A stretch of DNA of 64,000 nucleotides from JAZDEY01 sp043808325 [NCBI: Candidatus Eiseniibacteriota bacterium] (GCA_043808325.1 JAZDEY010000083.1:155428-219427); one strand, 5' to 3'. Shown: positions 25,228-34,764, counted from the first letter of the stretch. Numbers and translations: made by a program. The notes: generated by a model from the letters alone, not told the origin.

Positions 25228-27339
25228 TCACACCTCTGCGCCAAGCCGCATTGCCTTGTCCGAAAGCAAGCGTAGTGCGTTACCTATCACGATCAGGGAT
25301 GCTCCCATGTCGGCGAAGACCGCCATCCACATGGTGGCATGTCCGGTCGCTGCAAGCGAGAGAAAAACAGCCTTCACCGCAAGCGCGAAGACGATATTCT
25401 GCTTGGTGATGCGGCTCACTCCCCGGGATATCTTGAAAAGCGGCAAGAGTCTTCGGATGTCGTCGGACATCAGGGCAACGTCTGCGGTCTCAATGGCTGT
25501 GTCCGAGCCGGCTGCGCCCATGGCGATTCCAAGGTTGGACGCCGCCAGGGCCGGAGCATCGTTCACCCCGTCGCCGACCATGGCGACACGGCCGTATTCT
25601 CGTTTCAGGCTCTCCACGAACTCAACCTTCGCCTCGGGCAGGAGATTCGCGTGGTATTCGTCTACGCCTAGGCTGGCCGCGACTTTCCGAGCAACCTCCT
25701 CCCTGTCCCCGGTGACCATTATGGTCTTCTTTATTCCGAGAAGCTTGAGTGAAGAAAGTGTCTCCCGGGAGCCGGGCCTCGTCTGATCCTCGAATTCTAT
25801 CAGGCCCAGCAATTCGCGCTCGGTGCCGACTGCGATGGTGGTTCTGGCGGTGAGGTCGGGGCTAAGGGGCGCCACGATTCCCAAGCGCTCGGCGAAGAAC
25901 TCAGGTTTGACGGCGTAGTACTTGGTGCCGGCAAGCGTGCCGGAGACGCCGCTCCCGGTGAGGGACGTTACGGCCTCGGGTGGGTCCCAATGGATACCGC
26001 GCTTGCGTGCCTCGGCCAGGGTCGCGCCTGCAAGCGGATGGGTCGAGCCCGATTCAATGGCTGCCGCCACGCGAAGGAGATCGGTTTCGGTGTGCCCGGG
26101 CACGGGCCTGACCGCCGCTACCACAGGCCGACCCAAGGTCAGCGTCCCGGTCTTGTCGAGAGCGATTGCGCGCACCCGTGCTGCCTCTTCAAGATGAACC
26201 CCGCCCTTCACGAGGATGCCCTTCTTTGCGGCGGAGGTCAGCCCGGACACCACCGCCACCGGGGTTGCGATCACCAGAGCGCAGGGGCACGCGATTATGA
26301 GGAGTACTATCGATCGGTAGATCCAATCGTCCTTAAGGCCCATCGCGAACGGCACTATTGCAAGCATGGCGGCTCCGACGATGACCACCGGCGTATAAAC
26401 TGCGGCGAACCGGTCCACGAAGCGCTCGATCGGGGCCTTGGTCTCGGCTATGTGCTCGACCAGGTGGATGATCCTGGCGAGGGTGCTCTCTTCCTTGGGC
26501 TTGGTCACGGCGATCTCGACCAGGCCTTCTTCATTAAGCGTCCCGGCGAAGACATCGGAGCCCGGCTGCTTTGGAACAGGCATGGATTCGCCCGTGATGG
26601 GGGATTCGTCAACCGAGGTTGACCCCGAGACGACCTTACCCTCAAGCGGGATACGCTCTCCGGGCTTCACGACGATCACCTGGCCTGGGACGACCTGGGC
26701 TGCGTCGACCGTCACATATTCGTCGTCGCGCTTCAAGGTGGCCGTGTCCGGCGAGAGATCGATCAACGACTCAATCGCCTTGCGGGTTCTCGCCATCGCG
26801 AGGGCTTCAAGGATATTGGCTATCGAGAAGAGGAAGACGATGACGGCAGCTTCCTCCCAGTCGCCGATCGCAGCCGCGGCGATGATTGCCACGGTCATCA
26901 AGACATTCATGTCTACCGATAGGCTGCGGACCGCAGTGATAGCCTTGAGTAGGCTTAAGGGGATCCCAGCCACAGTGGCGGCTACCAATAGGGCTCGAGT
27001 GATGCTCCAGGGAGCATGAGCAAGCCACGCAAGCAGGGCGCCGACGATGAGAATCCCGCAGGCCAATGTCAAGATAAGCCTCCTTGCGGATATAACCCCG
27101 CGCAAAGACTTCATCTTGCCGGCAGGCCCCGGCTGGTCGGCCATGACCTCGTAGCCTTTCCTTCGCAGCGCCCGAACGATCGCCTTTCTTTCGACCCCGG
27201 GCTTGAGGCTCAATTCTATTGTGGAAAGGGCCACGCTGACCTTGGCATCTTCCACCCCTTGGACGCGTCTGGCAACGTGCTCAAGGGTTCTCGCGCAGTC
27301 CGCGCAATCAAGGTCTTTGACTTTGAGCCGTAGATTCAT
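25228..27339 (-). CDS. Heavy-metal P1B-type ATPase, Zn/Cd/Pb class
   Basis: The 703-aa exporter has an N-terminal heavy-metal-associated domain with CxxC (DLDCADCARTLEHVAR, about residues 11-26). It has about eight membrane helices, the IIACPCALVIATP ion motif (CPC), the phosphorylation motif DKTGTLT, the GSTHPLAGA signature, TGDREEVARKVAASLG and MVGDGVNDAPALAASNLG. CPC with a single HMA fits the ZntA/CadA subgroup, though Cu-type enzymes also have CPC. It would pump toxic divalent metal out of the cytoplasm at ATP cost. ATG at 27339 is preferred to GTG at 27345 because GAGG lies 8 nt upstream. It is the first gene of the ATPase-GT39-GH3 string, an odd mix. Confidence 0.92.
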   Translation of the reverse strand: MNLRLKVKDLDCADCARTLEHVARRVQGVEDAKVSVALSTIELSLKPGVERKAIVRALRRKGYEVMADQPGPAGKMKSLRGVISARRLILTLACGILIVGALLAWLAHAPWSITRALLVAATVAGIPLSLLKAITAVRSLSVDMNVLMTVAIIAAAAIGDWEEAAVIVFLFSIANILEALAMARTRKAIESLIDLSPDTATLKRDDEYVTVDAAQVVPGQVIVVKPGERIPLEGKVVSGSTSVDESPITGESMPVPKQPGSDVFAGTLNEEGLVEIAVTKPKEESTLARIIHLVEHIAETKAPIERFVDRFAAVYTPVVIVGAAMLAIVPFAMGLKDDWIYRSIVLLIIACPCALVIATPVAVVSGLTSAAKKGILVKGGVHLEEAARVRAIALDKTGTLTLGRPVVAAVRPVPGHTETDLLRVAAAIESGSTHPLAGATLAEARKRGIHWDPPEAVTSLTGSGVSGTLAGTKYYAVKPEFFAERLGIVAPLSPDLTARTTIAVGTERELLGLIEFEDQTRPGSRETLSSLKLLGIKKTIMVTGDREEVARKVAASLGVDEYHANLLPEAKVEFVESLKREYGRVAMVGDGVNDAPALAASNLGIAMGAAGSDTAIETADVALMSDDIRRLLPLFKISRGVSRITKQNIVFALAVKAVFLSLAATGHATMWMAVFADMGASLIVIGNALRLLSDKAMRLGAEV

Positions 27340-27387
27340 ATACACTGCCTCGTTGTGTCCACGTGAGATTAAGCGAGGTCTCGGGCG

Positions 27388-28419
27388 GTGTCCAACAAAA
27401 AACCCCGCGTGTCGGTGGTGATCCCAAATCTCAACGGCAAAGATCTGCTTGGGGATTGTTTAAGATCGCTTGAGCGGCAGACTTTCAAGGACTTCGAAGT
27501 GGTCCTGGTCGACAACGGGAGCACCGATGGGTCGGTGGCGTTTGTGAAGGATAGATTCCCGTGGATCGCGCGCGTGATTGAAAATCCGTCGAATCTTGGT
27601 TTCGCGGTGGCCTGCAATCAAGGGATAGAAGGGTCGGCGGGCGAGCTCGTCGCTTTACTTAACAACGACACTGAAGCACACCCTGCCTGGCTTGCGGAGC
27701 TGGTTCGGGTCGCCGATGGCAATCCCGGTGCCGGCATGTTCGCGAGTAAAACCCTCCTTTTTGACCGGCGGGACACCATAGACACTGCGGGACATCTGAT
27801 GTACCCCGACGGCCTCAATCGGGGCCGCGGCCGGCTTGAAGTAGATAGCGGCCAATACGACGCTAAGATCGATGTCTTCTTCCCAAGTGGCGCCGCCGCG
27901 CTCTACCGGAGGAAGATGTTTGATGACATCGGGCTCTTCGATCAATATCACTTTGCTTATGGCGATGACACCGACATCGGTATCCGCGGCCGGCTTGCAG
28001 GCTGGACGTGCCTTTTCGTGCCGGGAGCGATCGTCTACCACAAGTATTCGATGACCACGGGCGAGTATTCGCCCCAGAAGGTCTTCCTTGTCGAGCGCAA
28101 CCGGATCTGGATCGCGTGGAAGTACTTCCCGATGAAGCGGGTGCTCGCGGTTCCGTTTTATAGCCTTGTCAGATATTGCTACCAGGCTTATGGTGCCCTC
28201 TCAAAGAAGGGTGCCGCCGGCAGATTCGCCGAGCGGCATTCGGCTTGGGGCCTCTTCGCGGGTGTCATCAGGGCCTACGTATCGGCCTTCGCAGGTATGC
28301 CGCGCATCTGCGGCGAGCGCCGCAAGATGATGCGGCTTAAGACGGTTACCAATGCTGAGATCGACCGCTGGTTCAGGGACTATCGGATGTCAGTCAAGGA
28401 AATCGCGCTGAAGGACTAG
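27388..28419 (+). CDS. Family 2 glycosyltransferase (GT-A fold)
   Basis: The 343-aa protein starts with VSVVIPNLNGKDLLGDCLRS and VVLVDNGSTDGSVAFV, then NPSNLGFAVACNQGIEGSAG and the metal-binding LVALLNNDTEAHPAWL (DxD-like NDT). FFPSGAAALYRRKMFDDIG and FAYGDDTDIGIRGRLAGW give the acceptor and catalytic base region. This pattern is common in rhamnosyltransferase-like GT2 enzymes that build surface polysaccharide; the sugar cannot be told. The GTG start at 27388 is 48 nt from the divergent ATPase start. The C-terminal 100 residues look helical and partly membrane-associated. It converges on the aminotransferase gene with an 11-nt gap. Confidence 0.85.
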   Translation: MSNKKPRVSVVIPNLNGKDLLGDCLRSLERQTFKDFEVVLVDNGSTDGSVAFVKDRFPWIARVIENPSNLGFAVACNQGIEGSAGELVALLNNDTEAHPAWLAELVRVADGNPGAGMFASKTLLFDRRDTIDTAGHLMYPDGLNRGRGRLEVDSGQYDAKIDVFFPSGAAALYRRKMFDDIGLFDQYHFAYGDDTDIGIRGRLAGWTCLFVPGAIVYHKYSMTTGEYSPQKVFLVERNRIWIAWKYFPMKRVLAVPFYSLVRYCYQAYGALSKKGAAGRFAERHSAWGLFAGVIRAYVSAFAGMPRICGERRKMMRLKTVTNAEIDRWFRDYRMSVKEIALKD

Positions 28420-28430
28420 ATCCCCGCCGA

Positions 28431-29654
28431 TCAGCTTCCCTTGTGACTTGGTCGCTGCTGTATCTTGTTATAGGCTTCGATGCCGGCGGCCAGGATCTGC
28501 ATCGCGTGCTTGAGATCGTTCACGTTCAGGACGTAGGCGATGCGGGCCTCATCTTGCCCCTTCCCCGGCGTGGCATAGAAGCCGGGCCCGGGGGCCACCA
28601 TGGTGGTCGCGCCGTCAAGATTGAAATCAGTCAGCATCCAGCGGGCGAAGTCCTCAATGTCCTTTACCGGCAGCTTGGCCATGACGTAGAAGGCCCCGTG
28701 CGGTTTCAGGCACACCGCCCCGGGGATCTTCTTCATCTCGTCGCATACTGTATCGCGCCTTCGCCGGTATTCGTCGGCCACGCCTTGGAAGTAATCGTCC
28801 TTGAGCGTGAGGGCCTGGGCGGCAGCGGCCTGCTCAATCGAAGGCGAACAGAGCCTTGCCTGCCCCATCCTTAAGACCGCGTCCATCACCCTTTCGTTCT
28901 TGGAGACCAGGCACCCGATGCGGGCGCCGCAGGCGCTGAATCTCTTGGAAATCGAATCTAAGAGGATCGCTCGATCGGAGACGCCCTCGATGTGCATGAT
29001 GCTGGTGTGGCTGCCCTCGTAGATGAACTCGCGATAAACCTCATCGGAGAGCACGAAGAGGTCGCGATCCCTGCAAATCGCGGCGATCATCTCGATCTCG
29101 GCACGGGTATAGACCGTGCCCGTGGGGTTATTGGGGCTACAGATCAAGATCGCTCGCGTCCTTGGCGTGATCTTGGCCTCGATCGCTTCCTGCGGCGGCA
29201 GATGGAACCCGTTCTCGGCTTTCAAGGTGATCGGCACCAGCTTCACATCCGCCATCATTGCGAAACCGTTGTAGTTAGTGTAGAAGGGTTCGAAGACGAT
29301 GATCTCGTCGCCCACATTGGCGACGCAAATCATGGCGAAGATAATGGCCTCGCTGCCGCCGGTGGTGCCTTGAATGTCCTTGGCCTCGACATCGATTCCC
29401 CGGTGCTTGTAGTACTTGACCAAACCTTTGATGTAGTTTGGATCACCCTTGGAGTTCCCATACTCCAGGACTTCCCGGTCATAGTTCCGGACCGCATCCA
29501 TGAACTCGGGAGGAGTCGGAATATCGGGCTGGCCGATATTGAGATGATAAACTTTGATCCCCCTGGCCTTGGCATGGTCAGCCAGCGGCACCAGTTTTCT
29601 TATGGGTGAGGCCTGCATCTCGGCAGCCCGCTTCGATATTCGGACGATAGACAT
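28431..29654 (-). CDS. Class I PLP aminotransferase (AspC-like)
   Basis: The 407-aa fold-type I aminotransferase has a YHLNIGQPDIPTPPEFMD opening, EYGNSKGDPNYIKGL and TTGGSEAIIFAM. The ICSPNNPTGTVYTR cofactor segment, VLSDEVYREFIYEG and the PLP lysine in LDSISKRFSACGARIG follow. The C-terminal RIAYVLNVNDLKHAM includes the substrate-carboxylate Arg region. Family members use aspartate, alanine or aromatic amino acids; specificity cannot be read from this sequence. ATG at 29654 follows AAGGAG with ideal spacing, and a very good promoter lies at 29721-29749. It seems monocistronic. Confidence 0.88.
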   Translation of the reverse strand: MSIVRISKRAAEMQASPIRKLVPLADHAKARGIKVYHLNIGQPDIPTPPEFMDAVRNYDREVLEYGNSKGDPNYIKGLVKYYKHRGIDVEAKDIQGTTGGSEAIIFAMICVANVGDEIIVFEPFYTNYNGFAMMADVKLVPITLKAENGFHLPPQEAIEAKITPRTRAILICSPNNPTGTVYTRAEIEMIAAICRDRDLFVLSDEVYREFIYEGSHTSIMHIEGVSDRAILLDSISKRFSACGARIGCLVSKNERVMDAVLRMGQARLCSPSIEQAAAAQALTLKDDYFQGVADEYRRRRDTVCDEMKKIPGAVCLKPHGAFYVMAKLPVKDIEDFARWMLTDFNLDGATTMVAPGPGFYATPGKGQDEARIAYVLNVNDLKHAMQILAAGIEAYNKIQQRPSHKGS

Positions 29655-29720
29655 ATATTCTCCTTGCTTGGCAAGTCCGCGGCTTACCCGACCAGAGGCC
29701 TGGGCGTCGCAACCTTCCTA

Positions 29721-29749
29721 ATTTTAGCCCAGAACCTTAGACTTGTCAA
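29721..29749 (-). promoter_or_regulatory. Strong sigma70-like promoter of the class I aminotransferase
   Basis: On the minus strand TTGACA (29744-29749, perfect) and TAAAAT (29721-29726, 5/6) are 17 nt apart, about 65 nt before the start codon at 29654. Confidence 0.75.
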
Positions 29750-29793
29750 AACCAGAAGGCATCGTATCAGGCGTTGGATTCGTCGTCGACAAG

Positions 29794-29810
29794 GGCGGCT
29801 CAGTGCCGCC
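29794..29810 (-). terminator. Hairpin at the end of the 970-aa surface-protein gene
   Basis: A 6-bp GC stem (GGCGGC, loop ACTGA, GCCGCC on the minus strand) includes the stop codon of the gene in its loop. The next bases, CTTGTC, are only weakly T-rich. Confidence 0.4.
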
Positions 29811-32712
29811 GTGCTGTGACCATGAGTGTCGAGGAGAATTGCCCAAAGGAGGTCGTGGATGTGGGTGTCTCAATGCGAAGCCACATTGTGGCTGTTCCAC
29901 CAACGGCAATGTCCGTGGCCAGGGTGAAATCCGTATTGTAAGCGGAGATGTCCGTCCAGGGCCCGGCGTCGCTGGCATTCGACCACTGCGCCCGGATCGT
30001 ATCCGGCCCGTTGGCCGTCGAACTGATCCCCCACAGGTTACTGCCATCGGTAAACTGACTGATCTGTGCCACAAGATCCTCAACAACATTACCATCGTTG
30101 GTGATTACGCTGGTCTGTGGCGTGAGCCAGGTGTTGCCGGGCCTGACACCAAATGCAAAGGTCGGATTGCTCACCGTAACACTCAGGACGATCGGCTCTC
30201 CGATCTGGAACTCGCTGAGGCCCGTTAGACCGGTTACCTGCGTGCTCGTTGAGGTCCTTGTCCCCACCGTCGGGGTGGTCCAGGTACCTCCGCTATACTT
30301 GGCAACAACAAAGCTGCTCGTGTTCGCACCGCCATCAACGTCCCCGGGGACGAAGTTGAATGTGGCGCTGCAATCTGAAAACACTATGCCGGCGTTGGTC
30401 AACGTCCAGTACCGGTTCGCACTCTTCGACGGGCAGACGGGAGAGGCGCCGATGTCAGGATGATCTCCAGCCGTGGTTGTTGCTGTGAGATTCCCACCTG
30501 TCCCCACGCCGGTGAAGGAGACGTTGATCGGTGTGTAATTGGCCGCATCGCCGATCTCAAAGGTTTTCGCGGTTGCTCCCGTGGCGATGTACTTCCCCAA
30601 GTTTCCTACCACGTGTCCGCCGATCCTTGAGACACTGCCAGTCGAGCTAATCAAGAGCGCACTGGCATTGGTCGTGATCGTCCCGCTGGTCAATGTCAGA
30701 GTGCCATTGACTGTTATGTTCGACGCCAGTGTTTTCGTCCCCGACCCCGAGATGGTCAGATGCCCGTAGTTCTGCGAACTGTTCAGCACGACGACGGTCT
30801 GATTGGTGCCGGAGTAATTTATTGTGCTCGTGGCGCCGATCGAATGCGTAGAGTAATTGGACGGGACTGTGCCTGTCCCGCCGATCGCCAACGTAGCTCC
30901 GTTGGACACGGTCAACGTTCCGCCGGCTGCGGTTCTATTGGCCGTGAAACTTCCCAAGTCGAATGTCCCCGCGGAAACCGTCAGGTCTCCTGCAATGCCT
31001 ACTGTTCCTGCCAGAGTCTTGGTTCCCCCCCCGCTGATCACTAGGTTGGCGTAACTCTCGACTGCCACGGTCTGGCTGCCACTGGCGGCCGTGTAACCGA
31101 CCGTCCCCCCGCTGATGGTCACCGCCCCGCGCACGGTGGGGAAGGCCACTTCGGTGTTGAGCGTGCCGGAGGTCAGCGTCAGATTCCCGTAGGCCGTGAG
31201 CATGTGAGCGCTCTTCACGATCAGGACAAGGCTCGCATTGTTCAGCGTGATGTTGTTGCAGACTCCTGCCACGTTGACGTCGATCGTGTTTGCGCCACTC
31301 AATGTCAGGTCGTCGAGCGAGATGGGGACGCCATCCGGGTTCCAATTGGCGGCATCGCCCCAGTTGTTCGTTCCCGCTCCTCCGTCCCAAGTCCTCGCGA
31401 CTCCCACTGCCTCGGTCACCTGGAAGTCAACCTCGCGTAGTTCCCAGTACAAGCCGGCGCCATTACTGCTAACGTGGAAGCGAACCCGGGCCTGGCTGAC
31501 GTATTGCAGTGCGAAGGAGGCCATCGTCCAGGTCTGGTTCACGAAGGCAGCGTCATAGACATTGAACCACGTTGCGCCGTTGGCGGTGACATCAACCTGA
31601 GCTCTGTCGATGTTGTCGTCGTCTTTGGCTATGAAGCGGATTGCGTCGACGCCGATGGAGGAGTGCAGCAAGTAGATGTAGGGTCCCCATGGGCCGTTGG
31701 GATCGTTGCTTATGTGGTTGCATCTGGCGTAGGAGCCGACTTCGTCGTCGTGGATGTTGGAGTTGTTCTCCCAGCGTCCCGTTGCATCACTATGGCCTGT
31801 GGGAGATACCCATCCTGCTCCGGCCGGGCCGCAGGTGAAAGTGGAGTCCAAGCCGTCAACGGTGCCCTGGCTGTTGCGTGCTTGGGCGCGGAAGTGGTAG
31901 GTGACGCCGGAAGCAGTACCTGTGACCATGAAGCCAGATGTGTTTCCGGTCACGAAGCCTGATACCCAAGGTGTGAAGCCGAATTCATAGTCCGTGGTTA
32001 GACCGTACTGGAAACGGATGTCGCAGGGCTCACCTCCGCTTTCGGTGAGCAGGCCATGGAGGATGGCCGAGGTTTCTTCTACCGAGGTGGCTGCCGTAGT
32101 TGTGATCGTGGGCAAATTGATTGCCGGCGGAGCCTCGTAGAGTTGCAACTCATAGAGCCACATGATGTAACTGGTGGTGAGTCGGTGAAAGCGAAACCTG
32201 GCATACCGGACGTTCTGTGGGGTATAGGTCTTGGTGTCCCAGTCGGCGTCCGCCACGGCACCTGCATGGACCGTGATCCAGGTCACGTCATCCGGCGAGA
32301 CATCGACCTGAACCGAGTCGACCTCGCCATAGCCGAAGTCGGCCATGACCCGGAACCGATCGCTCCAGATGGTCGCACTGAGAGAAAAGGTCTCCCACCC
32401 TCCCCAGCCGAGAGCCGGATAGTGGCTGGCATACGTGGCAGTGCTCCCGTCACGAGCGAGGACGCCGCCTGACCAGCCGGTGCCGTCCGTGTTGCCCGTG
32501 GGTGTCACCCAGCCGGCTGCCGTGACTTGGGGCGTGATTGAGCAGAATAGGACCGCAGTTATACCCAAAGGTAACAGCTTCCTGCTCAACCAGCTACAGC
32601 GCGCGGACTGCCTAGTCCCTTTGCGCACACCCGAGCCCGGACGATCAAGCAGAGAGACTGAGCGAGGTGAGGTATTGCCAAATCCTGTGTCTGAGGGTTC
32701 GTGTGGGCGCAT
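29800..32712 (-). CDS. Large secreted protein with F5/8C-like domains and beta-strand repeats
   Basis: The 970-aa product has a long N-terminal leader of about 45 mostly polar residues before a hydrophobic signal core (LLPLGITAVLFCSITPQVTA). Two domains that look like F5/8 type C sugar-binding modules follow (GWVTPTGNTDGTGWSGG and GWVSPTGHSDATGRWENNSN). A fibronectin-like segment (ATSVEETSAILHGLLTESGG) separates them. From about residue 430 a long run of short beta repeats (GNLTLTSGTLNTEV, GTLTVSNGATLAIGGTG, NGTLTLTSGTIT) suggests a right-handed beta-helix. No membrane anchor or FlgD tail is visible. Role likely adhesion or polysaccharide binding. ATG at 32712 follows AAAGGTAGGA. A degenerate copy of part of it lies immediately upstream. 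Confidence 0.75.
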   Translation of the reverse strand: MRPHEPSDTGFGNTSPRSVSLLDRPGSGVRKGTRQSARCSWLSRKLLPLGITAVLFCSITPQVTAAGWVTPTGNTDGTGWSGGVLARDGSTATYASHYPALGWGGWETFSLSATIWSDRFRVMADFGYGEVDSVQVDVSPDDVTWITVHAGAVADADWDTKTYTPQNVRYARFRFHRLTTSYIMWLYELQLYEAPPAINLPTITTTAATSVEETSAILHGLLTESGGEPCDIRFQYGLTTDYEFGFTPWVSGFVTGNTSGFMVTGTASGVTYHFRAQARNSQGTVDGLDSTFTCGPAGAGWVSPTGHSDATGRWENNSNIHDDEVGSYARCNHISNDPNGPWGPYIYLLHSSIGVDAIRFIAKDDDNIDRAQVDVTANGATWFNVYDAAFVNQTWTMASFALQYVSQARVRFHVSSNGAGLYWELREVDFQVTEAVGVARTWDGGAGTNNWGDAANWNPDGVPISLDDLTLSGANTIDVNVAGVCNNITLNNASLVLIVKSAHMLTAYGNLTLTSGTLNTEVAFPTVRGAVTISGGTVGYTAASGSQTVAVESYANLVISGGGTKTLAGTVGIAGDLTVSAGTFDLGSFTANRTAAGGTLTVSNGATLAIGGTGTVPSNYSTHSIGATSTINYSGTNQTVVVLNSSQNYGHLTISGSGTKTLASNITVNGTLTLTSGTITTNASALLISSTGSVSRIGGHVVGNLGKYIATGATAKTFEIGDAANYTPINVSFTGVGTGGNLTATTTAGDHPDIGASPVCPSKSANRYWTLTNAGIVFSDCSATFNFVPGDVDGGANTSSFVVAKYSGGTWTTPTVGTRTSTSTQVTGLTGLSEFQIGEPIVLSVTVSNPTFAFGVRPGNTWLTPQTSVITNDGNVVEDLVAQISQFTDGSNLWGISSTANGPDTIRAQWSNASDAGPWTDISAYNTDFTLATDIAVGGTATMWLRIETPTSTTSFGQFSSTLMVTARRH

Positions 32713-32734
32713 CAGATTCCTACCTTTCTAAGCC

Positions 32735-32899
32735 GCGTCAACGTTCCGCCGGCAGAAGCTCTGTTTGCCGCGTAGCCCACCGTCCCACGGTAAGATTCAT
32801 CGACCCACTCACTGCAGGGAATAGGCCTTCCGTATTCAGCGTACCACTCGCACATGTCAGACTGCCCGAGACTGTCAATGATCTGCCGCCGAGAATCAT
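32735..32899 (-). pseudogene. Degenerate fragment duplicated from the 970-aa surface protein
   Basis: On the minus strand this reads ILGGRSLTVSGSLTCASGTLNTEGLFPAVSG in pieces, then, after a frameshift, GTVGYAAN. The adjacent 970-aa protein has AYGNLTLTSGTLNTEVAFPT, GAVTISGG and GTVGYTAASG in the same order. The shared order with a broken frame shows a decayed partial duplication of the repeat region rather than a gene. Confidence 0.6.
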
Positions 32900-33187
32900 C
32901 AGCGGCGCCATTCCCTTCTACTTGCGTGAAAGAATGCTGCCAACCGTTTCAGAAGACTCGCAGCAGCGGGGGGCATCACCCAATCCGCACGATGCAGATA
33001 TACTACGAGCACCGGGGCCAGCCGGTCAAGAACCGTTTTGGGATGGCCTGGCCAGGCTCGCCCTCCACAAAGCGATCCTCGGCGCCGATTATGCGAAAAC
33101 GGCCCAATGGGACCTCAATCTCCCCACCTTGACGCTCTGAGGCTTCTTGCGCATGGTGCCTCCGGACCACTCAAGAGGAGGAATGAC
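32900..33187. other. Gap with possible gene remnants
   Basis: No intact gene. Plus-strand pieces in two frames (MQIYYEHRGQPVKNRFGMAW from 32992, and LALHKAILGADYAKTAQWDL further on) look protein-like but are joined only by a frame change, so this may be a decayed small gene. The last 20 bases carry the ribosome site of the next gene. Confidence 0.3.
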
Positions 33188-34615
33188 ATGTCCCGCTGTT
33201 TGATCGCACTCGTAGCAGTCCTATCCCTGACAACTCTGGTCGGCAGTGCAGCCGGCCCGGCCCTCGCATCCACGCAGGGCACGACAGATATCACTTTCAT
33301 CGACAGCGGCCAGAGCCTGGGTCAAGGAGTCAGTTTCTCCCCCACGCTGGGGGACCTGGACGGAGATCAGGATCTCGATCTGTTCGTCACCAACTACTGG
33401 ACCGCCAACAAGGTCTGGGTGAATAACGGAAGCGGTTACTTCACCAACAGCGGCCAGAACTTCGGCTCCACCAGTGGCCACGGGGTCGCCCTGGGCGACC
33501 TGGACGGCGACGATGACCTTGATGCCTTTCTCGTATACAACGAGGCTTCCGATTGGGTGCTCCTCAACGACGGCACCGGGCGATTCACAGACACCGGGCA
33601 GAGGCTGGGCAGTGCGGATGAGAACGGATGCTCGGTCTACCTGGCTGATTTGGACGGAGACCAGGATCTCGATGCTGCGGTCTATAACTATATGCATCCC
33701 AACCGGATATGGCTGAATGGCGGAAGCGCCAATTTCACGGCTGGGCCGAGCCTTGGCGACTCCTCCAGCGGACCGATGGGACTCGGCGACCTGGATTCCG
33801 ACGGAGACATCGACATCTTCATGATGAATAACTATAGCACGAGCACCGTGTGGTTGAACGATGGAACCGGCAGTTTCACGGACACCGGCCAGAGCCTGGG
33901 CTATACCGACGGATGGGGCGACTTGGAAGTCGGCGATCTGGATGGCGACGATGATCTCGATGCCTTCGTCACAAATTCGATTCATGGCAACAGCGTGTGG
34001 CTAAACGACGGCGCGGGAAACTACTCTCCGGGGGCCTCCTACCCTGGCCAAGGCACGGAGAAACTTGACCTCGGCGATATCGAGGGTGACGGCGATCTTG
34101 ACGCCTTCACAACGAGCCACTTGCTCACCAACAAGGTCTGGCTCAATGACGGACTCGCGAACTTCACGGAGATCGACTCCCTGTTCGGCATCCAGGCCAT
34201 AGCGGTCACAGCGGGAGACGTGGACAGTGACGGTGACCTTGATGTCATTGTCAGCAGGTTGCAAGGCTACGGGCCGACCAGCGTCTATTTCAACGTGACA
34301 CCCAGTGCAGGGGTCGGGGGCCGTGGGCCTCTGTCTTTGACCCCGCTGCTCGGCCAGAACCGACCGAACCCCTTCGGCCCGGGCACCGAGATCTCCTACC
34401 GGGTCCCCTCTCCCGGATGCGTCAGTCTGAAGCTATTCGACGTTCAGGGCAGAGAGCTCCGAACCCTGGTCAGTCAGGCTCAACTCGCCGGCACGCATTC
34501 GATTAGGCTCGATAGCGGTGATCTTGTTGGCGGCGCCTACTTCTGCCGGCTCGAGGTACGAGACAGCAGGGGGAACCGGGTTGTCGAGACCAGGAAAATG
34601 ATGCGTATCCGCTAA
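33188..34615 (+). CDS. Secreted FG-GAP/VCBS repeat protein with FlgD-type C-terminal domain
   Basis: The 475-aa product has a signal peptide (LIALVAVLSLTTLVGSAAG) and seven FG-GAP-type repeats. Each repeat has a calcium-binding core: LGDLDGDQDLDLF, LGDLDGDDDLDAF, LADLDGDQDLDAA, LGDLDSDGDIDIF, VGDLDGDDDLDAF, LGDIEGDGDLDAF and AGDVDSDGDLDVI. Between them come VWLNDGTGSFTDTGQ-like strands. Seven repeats are what a seven-bladed beta-propeller needs. The C-terminal 95 residues form a FlgD Ig-like sorting domain (GQNRPNPFGPGTEISYRVPS, KLFDVQGRELRTLV, GGAYFCRLEV). ATG at 33188 follows GAGGAGG by 6 nt; the longer frame upstream has no leader. Probably a surface or secreted binding protein. Confidence 0.85.
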   Translation: MSRCLIALVAVLSLTTLVGSAAGPALASTQGTTDITFIDSGQSLGQGVSFSPTLGDLDGDQDLDLFVTNYWTANKVWVNNGSGYFTNSGQNFGSTSGHGVALGDLDGDDDLDAFLVYNEASDWVLLNDGTGRFTDTGQRLGSADENGCSVYLADLDGDQDLDAAVYNYMHPNRIWLNGGSANFTAGPSLGDSSSGPMGLGDLDSDGDIDIFMMNNYSTSTVWLNDGTGSFTDTGQSLGYTDGWGDLEVGDLDGDDDLDAFVTNSIHGNSVWLNDGAGNYSPGASYPGQGTEKLDLGDIEGDGDLDAFTTSHLLTNKVWLNDGLANFTEIDSLFGIQAIAVTAGDVDSDGDLDVIVSRLQGYGPTSVYFNVTPSAGVGGRGPLSLTPLLGQNRPNPFGPGTEISYRVPSPGCVSLKLFDVQGRELRTLVSQAQLAGTHSIRLDSGDLVGGAYFCRLEVRDSRGNRVVETRKMMRIR

Positions 34616-34720
34616 GAGCTGACAAGGGGTGTGCGGCAGGAACTGCATCGGCAGATCAGCAGTGAGCCATACTCTGTGGTGGATTTCATCGATAGCCGGA
34701 ACACATAGAAGCACTTGCCC

Positions 34721-34738
34721 CTCGGGCAGGACTCGAAC
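34721..34738 (+). repeat. 18-nt direct repeat, copy 1 (tRNA T-arm-like)
   Basis: CTCGGGCAGGACTCGAAC matches 17 of 18 bases at 38442-38459 in the same orientation. Its complement resembles the end of a tRNA (GTTCGAGTCCTGCC), but the T-stem does not pair and no full cloverleaf is present. The two copies bracket the membrane protein, AAA remnant and AbiE genes. Confidence 0.5.
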
Positions 34739-34764
34739 ATGCGCTCTGCCCCTGCAGCCCAGGC

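Noticed and set aside
30500-31260. Tandem DNA repeats in the surface-protein gene
   Set aside because: Similarity is at the protein level (beta-helix strands), not exact DNA repeats.
33340-34270. CRISPR-like periodic repeats
   Set aside because: The periodicity is from seven FG-GAP calcium loops in a protein-coding frame; spacing and sequence vary as in coding repeats.
34700-34745. Possible tRNA on the minus strand at the 18-nt repeat
   Set aside because: GTTCGAGTCCTGCC looks like a T-loop, but the five-base T-stem does not pair and no anticodon or acceptor stem can be drawn.
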